64,000 bases of DNA from Ewingella sp963519305. GTDB lineage: Bacteria > Pseudomonadota > Gammaproteobacteria > Enterobacterales > Enterobacteriaceae. Location of the stretch: positions 124,001-188,000 of the forward strand of contig CAUQMS010000001.1 of the NCBI GenBank assembly GCA_963519305.1. The letters run 5' to 3'. Each line of letters begins with the position of its first letter. Position 1 is the stretch's first letter. A program made the translations under genes and the position numbers. Below, one piece after another: positions 46,201-54,161 of this stretch. Below the pieces are notes generated by a model. The model saw only the letters and a program-made list of their open reading frames with translations. It did not search any database and was not told the origin of the DNA.

Positions 46201-46413
46201 GCCGTTCATGTTTTGTTCGATAACCTGAGTCACGGTATCCTGAACCGTTTGCGCATCAGCGCCCGGGTAGGTTGCAGTCAGCTGGATAGCTGGTGGTGCA
46301 ACCGTTGGATACTGTGCGATTGGCAAACTCATGATTGCCAACCCGCCCGCCAACATAATAATGATGGCGATAACCCAGGCGAATATCGGGCGATCTATAA
46401 AAAACTTAGCCAT
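43261..46413 (-). CDS. acrB: Multidrug efflux RND transporter AcrB
   Basis: A 1050-residue inner-membrane trimeric proton antiporter that, with AcrA and an outer-membrane channel such as TolC, expels drugs, bile salts and dyes. The proton-relay Asp pair is in GLLVDDAIVVVENVERVM (about residues 407-408). The N-terminus MAKFFIDRPIFAWVIAI and the 12-helix, two large periplasmic-loop design are intact. It follows acrA after 16 bases. Confidence 0.98.
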   Translation of the reverse strand: MAKFFIDRPIFAWVIAIIIMLAGGLAIMSLPIAQYPTVAPPAIQLTATYPGADAQTVQDTVTQVIEQNMNGIDNMMYMSSTSDSSGTVQITITFASGTDADIAQVQVQNKLQLATPLLPQEVQQQGISVEKSSSSFLMVAGFISNNGSMNQDDIADYVGSNIKDPISRTNGVGDVQLFGAQYAMRIWMDPNKLNNFQLTPVDVINAIKIQNNQIAAGQLGGTPPVPGQQLNSSIVAQTRLKSTDEFGKIILKVNTDGSQVRLKDVAKIELGGENYDVIARYNGQPASGLGIKLATGANALDTAASVKETLAKLQPFFPAGLEVVYPYDTTPFVKISIKEVGKTLFEAIVLVFLVMFLFLQNFRATLIPTIAVPVVLLGTFAILAAFGYSINTLTMFGMVLAIGLLVDDAIVVVENVERVMAEEGLPPKEATKKSMEQIQGALVGIAMVLSAVFIPMAFFGGSTGVIYRQFSITIVSAMVLSVLVAMILTPALCATMLKPIAKGDHGEKKGFFGWFNKKFDQSAHHYTDSVGNILRSTGRYLLIYLLIVVGMALLFIRLPTSFLPEEDQGVFLTMAQLPAGATQERTQKVLDEVSHYYLTKEKANVNSVFTVNGFGFAGRGQNTGLAFISLKDWADRPGAENKVPAIAGRAMHAFSTIQDGLVFPFNLPAIVELGTATGFDFELIDQANLGHDKLTQARNQLLGMIAQHPDLLSQVRPNGLEDTPQYKIEIDQEKATALGVSISDINTTLGASVGGSYVNDFIDRGRVKKVYIQADSQFRMLPKDIDNLYVRNSTGQMVPFSAFSSAKWEYGSPRLERYNGLPSMEILGQPSPGKSSGDAMAMMESLASKLPSGIGYDWTGLSYQERLSGNQAPALYAISLIVVFLCLAALYESWSIPFSVMLVVPLGVVGALIAATMRGLSNDVYFQVGLLTTIGLSAKNAILIVEFAKDLMDKEGKGLIEATLEAVRMRLRPILMTSLAFILGVMPLVISSGAGSGAQNAVGTGVMGGMITATLLAIFFVPVFFVVVRRRFGKKNVDIEHTHAPEHHNP

Positions 46414-46429
46414 GAATTACCGGCTCCTA

Positions 46430-47620
46430 TTAAGACTTCGGCGCTGTATCAGATGCAGGCTTTTTATCAGCGCCTGCGTTTTGATCGACTTCCTGCGCAT
46501 TGACCTGCACGCCTGGCTTGATTTTCTGCAATCCGGTCACGATGATTTTGTCGCCAGATTTCAGACCATCGGTCACAACCCATTTGTCGCCAATGGCTTG
46601 TGATGTCACGACAGTGCGAAGTTCAACTTTGTTATCTGCGCCAACGACCATCGCAGTCGCATCACCGCGTGGATTACGGGTGATACCTTGCTGAGGTGCC
46701 AGTAACGCATTCTCATTCACACCTTCATCAAGACGGGCGCGAACGAACATGCCAGGCAACAGCTCATCTTTCGGGTTAGGGAAGACAGCACGTAACGTAA
46801 TGGAGCCGGTGGTTTCGTCAACGGTAACATCAGAGAATTCCAATGTACCCGCCTGAGAATATTCACTACCGTTATCCAACAGCAGCTTAACTTGCGCTTT
46901 ACCGTTAGCTTGTTTAATCGAACCGTTAGCCAGTTCCTGCTTCAGACGCAGGAAGTCATTGCTCGACTGAGTAACGTCAACATAGATAGGGTCGAGTTGT
47001 TGAACCGTTGCCAGCGCAGTGGCTTGACCGTTGGAGACCAGTGCGCCTTCTGTCACAGACGAAATACCGATACGTCCGCTGATAGGGGAAGTCACTTTAG
47101 TGTAGGCCAGATTGATACGGGCAGTTTCAACTGCCGCTTTGGCAGCGACGACAGATGCGTCAGCCTGAGCCGCGGTTGAGAAGGCAGTATCGTAATCTTG
47201 TTTGCTGATGTAGTTGGTGCCGAGTAACGCCTTATAGCGGTTTACCGTCACACGGGAAACCTGAGCGTTAGCCTGAGCTTTCACCAGATCGCCTTTAGCA
47301 CTGTCATAGGCAGCCTGATAGGTGGCCGGATCAATTTGATACAGGGACATACCCGCTTTAATATCACTTCCTTCAACGAAGTTACGTTTAAGGATAATCC
47401 CGGTGACTTGTGGGCGGACTTCAGCGATTCGGAATGATGCAGTACGACCTGGAAGTTCAGTAGTGACATTCAGCGGCGCAGCTTTCAGCGTAACAACGCC
47501 GACTTCTGGCGCTTTTGGCGCACCCTGTTGAGCTTCTTTATCATTACATCCTGTAAGTGCTAAGCTTCCGGAAAGCATCAGAACTAGCGCCAGAGGCGTT
47601 AACCCTCTGTTTTTGTTCAT
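46430..47620 (-). CDS. acrA: Multidrug efflux periplasmic adaptor AcrA
   Basis: A 396-residue membrane-fusion lipoprotein. The lipobox LTGC gives Cys25. A long alpha-hairpin at about residues 100-170 (AQANAQVSRVTVNRYKALL) links AcrB to the outer-membrane channel. Barrel-sandwich, beta-barrel and membrane-proximal domains follow. The gene is divergent from acrR. Confidence 0.97.
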   Translation of the reverse strand: MNKNRGLTPLALVLMLSGSLALTGCNDKEAQQGAPKAPEVGVVTLKAAPLNVTTELPGRTASFRIAEVRPQVTGIILKRNFVEGSDIKAGMSLYQIDPATYQAAYDSAKGDLVKAQANAQVSRVTVNRYKALLGTNYISKQDYDTAFSTAAQADASVVAAKAAVETARINLAYTKVTSPISGRIGISSVTEGALVSNGQATALATVQQLDPIYVDVTQSSNDFLRLKQELANGSIKQANGKAQVKLLLDNGSEYSQAGTLEFSDVTVDETTGSITLRAVFPNPKDELLPGMFVRARLDEGVNENALLAPQQGITRNPRGDATAMVVGADNKVELRTVVTSQAIGDKWVVTDGLKSGDKIIVTGLQKIKPGVQVNAQEVDQNAGADKKPASDTAPKS

Positions 47621-47710
47621 AAATAAACCTCAAGTGTCCGATTTCAAATTGTCCAATGGATCACAACCTTTTAAACCCATTGCTGCGCTTTTAATATGTG
47701 CGTGCTATGT

Positions 47711-47734
47711 TACATACATTCCCGAATGTATGTA
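47711..47734. promoter_or_regulatory. AcrR operator in the acrA-acrR region
   Basis: A 24-base near-perfect palindrome, TACATACATTCC followed by CGAATGTATGTA (11 of 12 positions symmetric). It closely matches the known E. coli AcrR operator, which carries the same TACATACATT arm. It would overlap the promoters of acrAB and acrR. Confidence 0.9.
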
Positions 47735-47761
47735 AATCAAACGCCCCCAAAAGCTAACCCT

Positions 47762-48409
47762 ATGGCACGAAAAACCAAATTGCAGGCCCTTGAAACCCGA
47801 CAGCAAATTCTTAATGCTGCAGTAAGGGAATTCTCTGCCCGCGGAGTGGCTTCTACGTCGTTAACCGATATTGCGAATGCAGCCGGTGTCACGAGGGGCG
47901 CTATCTACTGGCATTTCAAGAATAAAGTGGAACTGTTTAATGGCGTCTGGGAACAATGCGAATCCCAGATACATGATCTCGAAATAGAGTATCAGACAAA
48001 GTTTCCTAATAATCCACTGCGTATTCTGCGTGAGATACTGATTTACATTTTACGTGCCACAGTGACGGATCCTCGTCGTAGGGCATTGATGGAAATTATA
48101 TTTCACAAATGTGAATTTGTTGGGGAGATGACTTCGGTCCATGACGCGCGTAAAGCGCTTTATATGGAAGGTTATGGGAAAGTAGAGCGTATCCTGCAAA
48201 GTTGCATCGAGGCTGAACAATTACCCCACAATCTTCACCCCCGTCAGGCGGCCATTATCTTACGTGCCTATCTGACCGGTCTGATGGAGAACTGGCTGTT
48301 TATACCCGAAAGTTTTGATTTAGAAAATCAGGCAGCGCAATTTGTTGATACGTATATAGAAATGCTTAAGCTGTGCCCAAGTCTGCTGAAAACAAAAAAC
48401 GCCCTCTGA
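47762..48409 (+). CDS. acrR: AcrAB repressor AcrR (TetR family)
   Basis: A 215-residue TetR-family repressor, the same length as in E. coli. The start is ATG 47762 (MARKTKLQALETRQQILNAA); the 22 upstream in-frame codons cover the operator. The helix-turn-helix LTDIANAAGVTRGAIYWHFKNK is intact. The C-terminal ligand pocket binds AcrB substrates, which relieves repression. Confidence 0.96.
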   Translation: MARKTKLQALETRQQILNAAVREFSARGVASTSLTDIANAAGVTRGAIYWHFKNKVELFNGVWEQCESQIHDLEIEYQTKFPNNPLRILREILIYILRATVTDPRRRALMEIIFHKCEFVGEMTSVHDARKALYMEGYGKVERILQSCIEAEQLPHNLHPRQAAIILRAYLTGLMENWLFIPESFDLENQAAQFVDTYIEMLKLCPSLLKTKNAL

Positions 48410-48543
48410 TTTCAAACCCTCCCGGCCATCACTTCGTCCTGCTGTCTGTTGTATTCTGACACGCTTTTCCGAATTTTTGGCTCTGTGTCAGCTGTTATTG
48501 TAGTGTTAATATCACTCTCTCTTTTCTGACATAAAGTTAACTC

Positions 48544-51500
48544 ATGCAAAGCCGATTTTCCGCGTTGTTCTCTACGTCGTGGTTTTCTTTTTTTCCGCTA
48601 ACCCTCTGGCGTGTGGTGGCGTTTGTCCTGACGCTCTCGCTGTCGGCTTTCATAGTGTCACCTGCGAGTGCGGCTATCAGTAACGATTTGCCGACCCGCA
48701 ACGAAGTGCAAAACCAGCTCGATTCCCTGACCAAGCAGAAAAGCCCGACGCCGGTCGATAAGTTATCCCAGCAGGATTTGATTCATACCCTTGAATATCT
48801 TGATGCGCTGGATCGCGTTAAACAGGATGCCGCAGAGCTGCGTCAGCAGATAACCGAAGCCCCGGCCAAATTACGAACGGCAACCGACGGTCTGGAAAAA
48901 CTGAAAAATGGCGATAACGACGGCGTGACGCAGGCATCTCTGGCCGCACTGTCATTGCGTCAGCTGGAAAACCGTCTAAATGACACGCTCGACGATCTAC
49001 AGTCCTCGCAGGATGATCTCTCGACTTTTAACACGCAGCTTATCTCATTACAAACGCAGCCTGAGCGCGTGCAGAGCGCGATGTACACGTATTCGCTCGG
49101 CTTACAGAAGATCCGTAACCAGCTTAACGGATTGGCGCCTAGCCAGGAGAACCTGAGGGCGACCCAGCAGACGATGCTGATAGTCCAGCAGGCATTGCTC
49201 AATGCACAGATAGATTTTCAGCGAAAAAGCCTCGAGGCGAACACCACCTTACAGGACTTATTGCAAAAGCAACGCGATTTCACCAATGCCCACATCAGCC
49301 AACTTGAACGGGTGGCGCAACTCTTCCAGCAGGTCGTCAATGGCAAGCGGTTAACGCTGTCTGAACGCACGGCAAAAGAAGCACAAACGCCGGACGACAC
49401 GTCAAATATTCAAAATGATCCGCTGGTGGCGCAGGAGCTCGGGATAAACCGCACGCTCAGCCAGCGCCTGATTGCCGCGACAGAAGAGGGCAACCAGCTG
49501 GTTCAGAAGAACATTACTGTCAAAAATTGGCTCGATCGTTCCTCTCAGGCAGAGCACGATCTGAAAGAGCAGATCAGTGTGCTTAAGGGCAGTTTGTTGC
49601 TCTCACGGATTCTTTATCAGCAGCAGCAAAATACCATTCCTCCGACCGGGCTTATTACTGATATGAGCGCCCGCATCGCCGATCTGCGCCTTGAGCAGTT
49701 CACCATTAACCAGCAGCGAGACGCTTTATTCCAGGGTGATACCTATATTCAGGGCGTGGTGGATAACAGCAAAGAGAAGATCAACGACGACATCAGCGAT
49801 GCGCTAGACCAGATAGTCGACATGCGTCGTGAACTGCTCGATCAGCTCAATAAGCAGTTGGGCAACCAGCTCTCGCTGGCGATAAACCTGCAAATCAACC
49901 AGCAGCAGCTGATGAGCATTAATGAGTCGCTGACGCAAACTCTGACGCAGCAGATTTTTTGGGTAAACAGTAACAAGCCGATGAACTGGACGTTCATTAA
50001 AGCATTGCCTGAAGATGTGAAAACCCAGCTCAGTAATTTGCACATCGATCTCCCGCGTGGCGAACTGATGATGGGCGCGCTGCACTCTCTGCCGGTGACC
50101 GTGCCAATACTTGTGATTATTTTGCTGCTGCTTTGGCGCAGAAAATCGATCAACATGCATCTCGACAAGCTCAACAGCGAAGTGGGTCAGCTAAAACACG
50201 ATACCCAATTGCATACGCCACGGGCGTTGGTGCTCACCCTGCTGAATACTTTACCGCTGGTGTTACTGGTGTTGGGTATTGGCTACTGGTTCTCACAGTG
50301 CGATATCCCGCTCAGCGACTTCCTGTGGACGCTCTCCCAGCGTCTGGCGGTCTTCATGCTGGTGATGGGCTTCTGTTATCGCTTGCTGAAACCCAACGGT
50401 GTGAGCGAACGTCATTTCGGCACACCGGCGAAACTGTGTGAGCATTATCGCCGTTCTGTCGTGCGTCTAAGTCTGGTGATGTTACCGCTGATTTTCTGGT
50501 CCGTAGGGGGCGAAAAAGCCCCGTTAGGGCTGGTGGATGACATCATCGGGCAGGTCGTGATTTTGGTGACGCTGGCCGTGTTGGCCGTCTTAGTTTTCCC
50601 TATCTGCCGGGACGGCTGGCGCGAGAAAAACTCCCATACGGTACGCCTCACGATTGTCACCGCCATTGCACTGGCACCACTGTTTTTAATTGGCCTGATG
50701 TTGGCCGGTTATTTCTACACCACCCTGCGTCTGGCCGGTCGCTGGATAGACAGCCTCTACTTATTGATCCTGTGGAATTTCACCTATCAGACTGCTTTGC
50801 GGGGGTTGAGCGTCGCAGCTCGTCGCCTGGCCTACCGGCGTGCGCTTGCTCGTCGTCAAAGCAATAACGCTAAAGAGGGTGCAGAAGGCAGTGAAGTTGT
50901 TGAAGAGCAGCCGCTGGGCCTGGATCAGATCAACCAGCAATCTCTGCGTCTGACCACGATGGCGCTGTTTTTTGTCTTTGCGTCGGTATTTTACTGGATC
51001 TGGTCTGACTTACTGACGGTGATCTCTTATCTCGACAGCATCTCTTTGTGGCACTACTCAAGTAATGTAGCCGGTTCGGTGGTACAGCAAACGGTCACGC
51101 TCGGTAATCTGTTGCTGGCGTTTGTCGCGATCATTGTCGCCTACGTCATGACACGAAACTTACCCGGATTGCTGGAAGTGGTGGTGCTTTCGCGGTTGCA
51201 GTTGCGGCAGGGTGCCTCGTATGCGATCACTACGATCCTCAGCTATTCGATCACGGTGATCGGCACGATTACGGTGCTGGGATCCCTTGGCGTTTCCTGG
51301 GACAAACTTCAATGGCTGGTGGCGGCACTGTCGGTCGGTTTGGGCTTTGGTTTGCAGGAGATCTTCGCCAACTTTGTATCGGGCCTGATTATTTTGTTCG
51401 AACGCCCGGTACGTATTGGCGATACCGTCACCATCGGCACTTATTCCGGATCAGTCAGCCGTATCCGCATCCGTGCGACGACCATCACTGACTTCGATCG

Positions 51501-51954
51501 TAAAGAAGTGATCATTCCGAATAAAGCTTTCGTTACGGAAAGGTTGATCAACTGGTCGCTGTCTGACACCGTGACCCGCGTGGTAATTAAGATCGGTGTG
51601 GCCTATGGTTCGGATCTGGATAAAGTCAAAGAGGTGCTGCTGCAGGCGGCGCATGATAACCCGCGTGTTATGAGTGATCCTGCAGCTCAGGTCTATTTCG
51701 TCAACTTTGGTGCGAGCACTCTTGACCACGAATTGCGTTTATATGTGCGTGAACTGGGCGACCGTAGTGCGACCGTGGATGAGCTTAACCGCAGCATCGA
51801 CAAACTCTGCCGCGAAAACGACATTAACATTGCATTCAATCAGCTTGAGGTTTACCTGCATAACCAGAACGGTAATGAGGAAGTGCAGGAAGTGAAACGT
51901 ACGCTACGCCAGCCGGGCGATGAGCCTGATGCGATAGCGCCAGGGCAGAGTTAA
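48544..51954 (+). CDS. mscK: Potassium-dependent mechanosensitive channel MscK
   Basis: A 1136-residue large mechanosensitive channel (E. coli 1120). A signal peptide (about residues 1-42) leads into a long coiled-coil-rich periplasmic region (about 55-480). About eleven helices follow, and then the MscS pore domain (VGLGFGLQEIFANFVSGLIILFE around residue 935). MscK opens on membrane tension and is affected by external potassium. Confidence 0.95.
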   Translation: MQSRFSALFSTSWFSFFPLTLWRVVAFVLTLSLSAFIVSPASAAISNDLPTRNEVQNQLDSLTKQKSPTPVDKLSQQDLIHTLEYLDALDRVKQDAAELRQQITEAPAKLRTATDGLEKLKNGDNDGVTQASLAALSLRQLENRLNDTLDDLQSSQDDLSTFNTQLISLQTQPERVQSAMYTYSLGLQKIRNQLNGLAPSQENLRATQQTMLIVQQALLNAQIDFQRKSLEANTTLQDLLQKQRDFTNAHISQLERVAQLFQQVVNGKRLTLSERTAKEAQTPDDTSNIQNDPLVAQELGINRTLSQRLIAATEEGNQLVQKNITVKNWLDRSSQAEHDLKEQISVLKGSLLLSRILYQQQQNTIPPTGLITDMSARIADLRLEQFTINQQRDALFQGDTYIQGVVDNSKEKINDDISDALDQIVDMRRELLDQLNKQLGNQLSLAINLQINQQQLMSINESLTQTLTQQIFWVNSNKPMNWTFIKALPEDVKTQLSNLHIDLPRGELMMGALHSLPVTVPILVIILLLLWRRKSINMHLDKLNSEVGQLKHDTQLHTPRALVLTLLNTLPLVLLVLGIGYWFSQCDIPLSDFLWTLSQRLAVFMLVMGFCYRLLKPNGVSERHFGTPAKLCEHYRRSVVRLSLVMLPLIFWSVGGEKAPLGLVDDIIGQVVILVTLAVLAVLVFPICRDGWREKNSHTVRLTIVTAIALAPLFLIGLMLAGYFYTTLRLAGRWIDSLYLLILWNFTYQTALRGLSVAARRLAYRRALARRQSNNAKEGAEGSEVVEEQPLGLDQINQQSLRLTTMALFFVFASVFYWIWSDLLTVISYLDSISLWHYSSNVAGSVVQQTVTLGNLLLAFVAIIVAYVMTRNLPGLLEVVVLSRLQLRQGASYAITTILSYSITVIGTITVLGSLGVSWDKLQWLVAALSVGLGFGLQEIFANFVSGLIILFERPVRIGDTVTIGTYSGSVSRIRIRATTITDFDRKEVIIPNKAFVTERLINWSLSDTVTRVVIKIGVAYGSDLDKVKEVLLQAAHDNPRVMSDPAAQVYFVNFGASTLDHELRLYVRELGDRSATVDELNRSIDKLCRENDINIAFNQLEVYLHNQNGNEEVQEVKRTLRQPGDEPDAIAPGQS

Positions 51955-51964
51955 TACCGTCATC

Positions 51965-51994
51965 TTCAGGGAATGAGCGGCGACATTCCCTGAA
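51965..51994. terminator. Terminator between mscK and rsmS
   Basis: A perfect 11-bp stem (TTCAGGGAATG / CATTCCCTGAA) with an 8-base loop; T-run is short. Confidence 0.7.
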
Positions 51995-52027
51995 TTTCAG
52001 TCACTAAAGTAATTATCAACAGGAGCG

Positions 52028-52201
52028 CTATAAATAGCTGATGGACAGGGTGTTTTTACTGCCCTTGAGCTTTTCCTGATAGTCACGGCGGACGATTTCA
52101 AGCGCAGCCAGCGCCGTCTCGGGGGCAATTTCATTGCACTCAAGCAGATAGATGAGATCAACAGCGAGCTGTAGCTCGGGTGGCGCGTTTTCAACGGACA
52201 T
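52028..52201 (-). CDS. rsmS: Small regulatory protein RsmS (YbaM family)
   Basis: A 57-residue protein with the family core MSVENAPPELQLAVDLIYLLE and ALEIVRRDYQEKL. In Pectobacterium the RsmS member affects exoenzyme and virulence regulation; elsewhere its role is unknown. I chose ATG 52201 by similarity; a start at 52213 is possible and neither has a strong ribosome site. It lies next to priC, as in E. coli. Confidence 0.85.
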   Translation of the reverse strand: MSVENAPPELQLAVDLIYLLECNEIAPETALAALEIVRRDYQEKLKGSKNTLSISYL

Positions 52202-52304
52202 GGAAGCCAACATTTTTTGTAGTGTGCGATGTAAAGATCAGAAACTGATTATAGATACAAATGCGGGCGTCTGACCCGGCGTTTTCAAAAGTTGTGATAA
52301 ACAT

Positions 52305-52841
52305 TCAAAAACCTTTTTCCTGCCGTTCAATCTGGCGCTCAATTTTCGCCAGCGCCTGTCTGCATCGCATAAGACGACCTTCGAGTGCCGCCAGCTCCTG
52401 CTGCACCCGCTGCTGGTCGCTGAACGTGGCAAGCTGGCCGAGCGTGCTTTCCCGGTCCTGAATCATCGCGATCAGACGTCTCTCAAACTGCTGATGTTCA
52501 GACAAGCGGGTATAATTATCATGACTTTTGCGTTCCGGCGTCTGATTGTTTTTACGCAGCGCCTGAGTGGCCAGTTCTCGCTGCAAGGCCGTTATTTGGG
52601 AAATCAGCCGTTCGGCCACAAAGGCAACCTGCGCCTGACGTTTCTCCTTTACCACCTGATTTAGCTGGCTGAGATTCAGGCGGATCTCCGCGAGATAGTC
52701 GCGCAGGCGTGTACCTTTGGTGGCAAACAGCGCCACGTCGAAGCGGGCCTGCTGCGCAGAAACATGGCCGATGGGTTCAATCTCGCTGGCCAGCGTCTCA
52801 ATTTGCTGGCTGAGGGCATGCAATATTTGTTCAGTGCTCAC
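52305..52841 (-). CDS. priC: Primosomal replication protein N'' PriC
   Basis: A 178-residue helical DNA-binding protein (E. coli 175) that helps reload DnaB at stalled forks. It is rich in Gln, Arg and Glu with several predicted helices, and the segment RFDVALFATKGTRLRDYLAE is typical. Its synteny between rsmS and ybaN supports the name. Confidence 0.92.
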   Translation of the reverse strand: MSTEQILHALSQQIETLASEIEPIGHVSAQQARFDVALFATKGTRLRDYLAEIRLNLSQLNQVVKEKRQAQVAFVAERLISQITALQRELATQALRKNNQTPERKSHDNYTRLSEHQQFERRLIAMIQDRESTLGQLATFSDQQRVQQELAALEGRLMRCRQALAKIERQIERQEKGF

Positions 52842-52985
52842 AGGGTTTCTCCGATAACGACGCGCCTAGCTTAACCTGTACACCACCAGAAACAAGGTAT
52901 GTGGGGTTTGGCTGCGGCTGCGCGGTTGTTTACACTGCTTCTTTTGGCCAGAAAAACGGGCCGGAAACGCTTTTCATGGAGTGAA

Positions 52986-53354
52986 ATGAAACGTCTGTTA
53001 CTGATTATTCTTGGCTGGCTGTCCGTGGTGCTGGCCACGCTCGGCGTGGTATTGCCGCTGTTGCCGACCACGCCATTTTTACTTCTGGCTGCCTGGTGCT
53101 TTGCCCGGTCATCGCCGCGTTTCCACCACTGGCTGCTGCACCGTTCATGGTTTGGCAGCTATCTGCGTCACTGGCAGGCACACCGCGCCTTACCGCCGGG
53201 GGCGAAAAGCAAAGCAGTGGTGATGATCATCGCCACCTTTGCCGCTTCGCTCTATTTTGTGCCTCTATGGTGGGTGCGTATCTTATTGCTCTGCATGATG
53301 ATTGCTTTACTGATCATGATGTGGCGTCTGCCAGTGGTTGACCTGAAGCAATAA
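52986..53354 (+). CDS. ybaN: DUF454 inner-membrane protein YbaN
   Basis: A 122-residue protein with three or four membrane helices. The DUF454 signature LPLLPTTPFLLLAAWCFARSSP is at about residues 25-46, followed by FHHWLLHRSWFG. Its function is unknown. I chose ATG 52986 (MKRLLLIILGWL) by similarity to E. coli; 29 further in-frame codons lie upstream. Confidence 0.92.
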   Translation: MKRLLLIILGWLSVVLATLGVVLPLLPTTPFLLLAAWCFARSSPRFHHWLLHRSWFGSYLRHWQAHRALPPGAKSKAVVMIIATFAASLYFVPLWWVRILLLCMMIALLIMMWRLPVVDLKQ

Positions 53355-53534
53355 AACAGGCGATCATGTCCGGCTGCGGGTTGCTTTTTAAAGCGGCTTT
53401 GCATAGATTTGGGCATCTCGCGTATTGCGTTACGCGCCAATTTTCCTTTCTTAAACGGCCCCTCTTTTGTGGCACTGCGGGGATATTCGACCCTCGCGTT
53501 TAAGGATGAACAGCAGCTTTATCAGGCAATTACT

Positions 53535-54086
53535 ATGACAGCTACCGCACAGCAGCTAGAGTTTATCAAAAGCAGCATCAAAACCATTCCTGACTACCCG
53601 AAGCCGGGTATTCTGTTCCGTGACGTCACCAGCTTGCTGGAGAATCCGGAAGCTTACGCCGCCAGCATCAAATTACTTGCTGACCGCTACCGTGACGCCG
53701 GTGTAACGAAAGTCGTGGGCACCGAAGCCCGTGGTTTCCTGTTTGGCGCGCCGGTGGCTTTGGCGCTGGGCGTCGGTTTTGTTCCCGTACGAAAGCCAGG
53801 CAAATTGCCGCGTGCGACGTTCAGCGAAAGCTATGAGCTGGAATACGGCACAGACAGCCTTGAAATTCACACTGACGCTATCAAGCCCGGTGAGAAAATT
53901 CTGGTTGTGGATGACCTGCTGGCGACCGGCGGGACCATCGAAGCCACCGCCAAACTGATCCGCCGTTTGGGTGGTGAAGTGACAGACGCCGCGTTCATTA
54001 TTAACCTGCCGGATCTCGGTGGTGAACAGCGTTTAAACAATCTGAATATCAACTGTTACAGCCTGGTTTCCTTCGCGGGCCATTGA
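53535..54086 (+). CDS. apt: Adenine phosphoribosyltransferase
   Basis: A 183-residue type I phosphoribosyltransferase that makes AMP from adenine and PRPP. The PRPP-binding loop VVDDLLATGGT is at about residues 125-135, and TEARGFLFG is also conserved. The start MTATAQQLEF matches E. coli; 42 upstream in-frame codons are not supported. With the adenine permease and deaminase at 34078-37296 it offers two fates for imported adenine. Confidence 0.97.
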   Translation: MTATAQQLEFIKSSIKTIPDYPKPGILFRDVTSLLENPEAYAASIKLLADRYRDAGVTKVVGTEARGFLFGAPVALALGVGFVPVRKPGKLPRATFSESYELEYGTDSLEIHTDAIKPGEKILVVDDLLATGGTIEATAKLIRRLGGEVTDAAFIINLPDLGGEQRLNNLNINCYSLVSFAGH

Positions 54087-54094
54087 TTCAGACA

Positions 54095-54118
54095 AGCCTC
54101 GCCTGCTCAGGCGAGGCT
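54095..54118 (+). terminator. Hairpin between apt and dnaX
   Basis: A perfect 10-bp stem (AGCCTCGCCT / AGGCGAGGCT) with loop GCTC, without a T run. It may weaken rather than stop readthrough into dnaX. Confidence 0.5.
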
Positions 54119-54161
54119 GTGATAGCATGGCCCCCCCGACCACTCGACTTCTCCGGTATTA